The notes beneath the pieces were generated by a model. It did no database searches. It was not told the origin of the DNA and was given only the letters and a program-made list of their open reading frames with translations. Positions 61,232 through 61,530 of a stretch of 61,530 nt of DNA are shown piece after piece. This DNA comes from an uncultured Acidobacteriota bacterium (lineage in GTDB: Bacteria > Acidobacteriota > Terriglobia > Bryobacterales > Bryobacteraceae). Both the position numbers and the translations under genes were made by a program. The stretch lies in contig CAADGY010000187.1 of NCBI GenBank assembly GCA_900696665.1, positions 1-61,530 of the forward strand, given 5' to 3'. Within the stretch, counting starts at the first letter, position 1, and each line of letters opens with the position of its first letter.

Positions 61232-61530
61232 TCAGTCCGGACTGGCGTGATGCTGAACCGGCCCGGTCCCACGGCCAAGACCTGGATTGTTTCGTATCGC
61301 CGCGGCGATATATCGCTTGGCCCGCGCTACGGCATCGGGCAACTTCCGCCCAGACGCGAGTCCGGCTGTGATGGCGGCGGAGTAGGTGCAGCCCGTGCCG
61401 TGCGTGTTGGGTGTCTCAATCCGTGGCGCGGGAAATTCATACCATGTGCCTTCATGGAGCAGTACGTCCATTGCGGACCCCACCAGGTGGCCGCCTTTCA
61501 CCAGGACGGAGCGCGCGCCTTTTCCGCACA
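61232..61530 (-). CDS. thiD: ThiD, hydroxymethylpyrimidine/phosphomethylpyrimidine kinase, 5' end outside window
   Basis: The visible 99 residues are the C-terminal half. They have LVKGGHL, the ATP/anion-hole motif THGTGCTYSAAITAGLASG and a final AVARAKRYIAAAI helix, all typical of ThiD. It phosphorylates hydroxymethylpyrimidine and its phosphate in thiamine synthesis. The frame remains open to the window edge, so the true start lies beyond 61530. No TPP riboswitch can be judged because the leader is outside. Confidence 0.9.
   Translation of the reverse strand, partial: CGKGARSVLVKGGHLVGSAMDVLLHEGTWYEFPAPRIETPNTHGTGCTYSAAITAGLASGRKLPDAVARAKRYIAAAIRNNPGLGRGTGPVQHHASPD

Overview
The window is a high-GC (about 60%), gene-dense bacterial chromosome segment. 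A large TonB-dependent receptor with an N-terminal carboxypeptidase-regulatory domain, many Tat- or Sec-exported esterases and oxidoreductases, a DUF1501 protein, an AcrAB-TolC-type pump and abundant carbohydrate-active genes all fit Acidobacteriota, most likely the Solibacter/Bryobacter branch. This placement is inferred from gene content; no rRNA gene is present. No prophage, insertion sequence, CRISPR array or integrase was found. One tRNA gene, Arg(TCT), is present.

Layout. 1-5.7 kb: a cut-off prenyltransferase-repeat protein, the nickel chaperone pair hypB/hypA with no hydrogenase nearby, an exported M14-type carboxypeptidase and an exported FAD oxidoreductase. A broken small gene follows. 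5.7-10.5 kb: a SprT-like peptidase, an NfrB-like membrane glycosyltransferase with a structured leader, a quinone-reductase-like MDR enzyme and a CpaE-like ATPase. 10.7-17.7 kb: the tRNA, two Tat-exported enzymes, and the TonB receptor behind a good sigma-70 promoter. 17.8-18 kb: a candidate structured RNA. 18-23.2 kb: hslVU with a fibronectin-III lipoprotein, an FAH hydrolase, a transaldolase-like gene and a solitary cytochrome oxidase subunit III. 23.3-34.4 kb, all on the minus strand: SxtJ, DUF5989, a carbamoyltransferase, a ceramidase-like enzyme, TolC, adaptor, RND pump and DUF1501 protein. 34.7-37 kb: an SGNH protein and a decayed acyltransferase-3 gene. 37-46.2 kb: housekeeping genes (purH, NAD-isocitrate dehydrogenase, gap), a CPBP protease, a GHMP kinase, and deformylase-like, PilZ and universal stress proteins. 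46.2-52.5 kb: a sugar module of PIG-L deacetylase, ROK/ASKHA protein, FG-GAP protein and esterase. 52.5-57.7 kb: a tightly overlapping five-gene glycan operon. 57.8-61.5 kb: a cysteine-cluster protein, a ROK kinase, an esterase and the end of thiD.

The most unusual material is of three kinds. (1) Two envelope or glycan modification loci: the SxtJ-DUF5989-carbamoyltransferase-SGNH set with its decayed acyltransferase, and the five-gene epimerase-methyltransferase-GT2-aminotransferase-GT-C operon, which resembles the Arn logic with a methyltransferase added. (2) Non-coding structure: a possible 6S-like RNA before hslV, an alternative-hairpin leader before the NfrB-like gene, and a nested inverted repeat covering the start of the M14 peptidase gene. 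(3) Gene decay: a TA-duplication frameshift and the acyltransferase pseudogene. None of these functions is demonstrated here; they are inferred from sequence motifs and neighbourhood.
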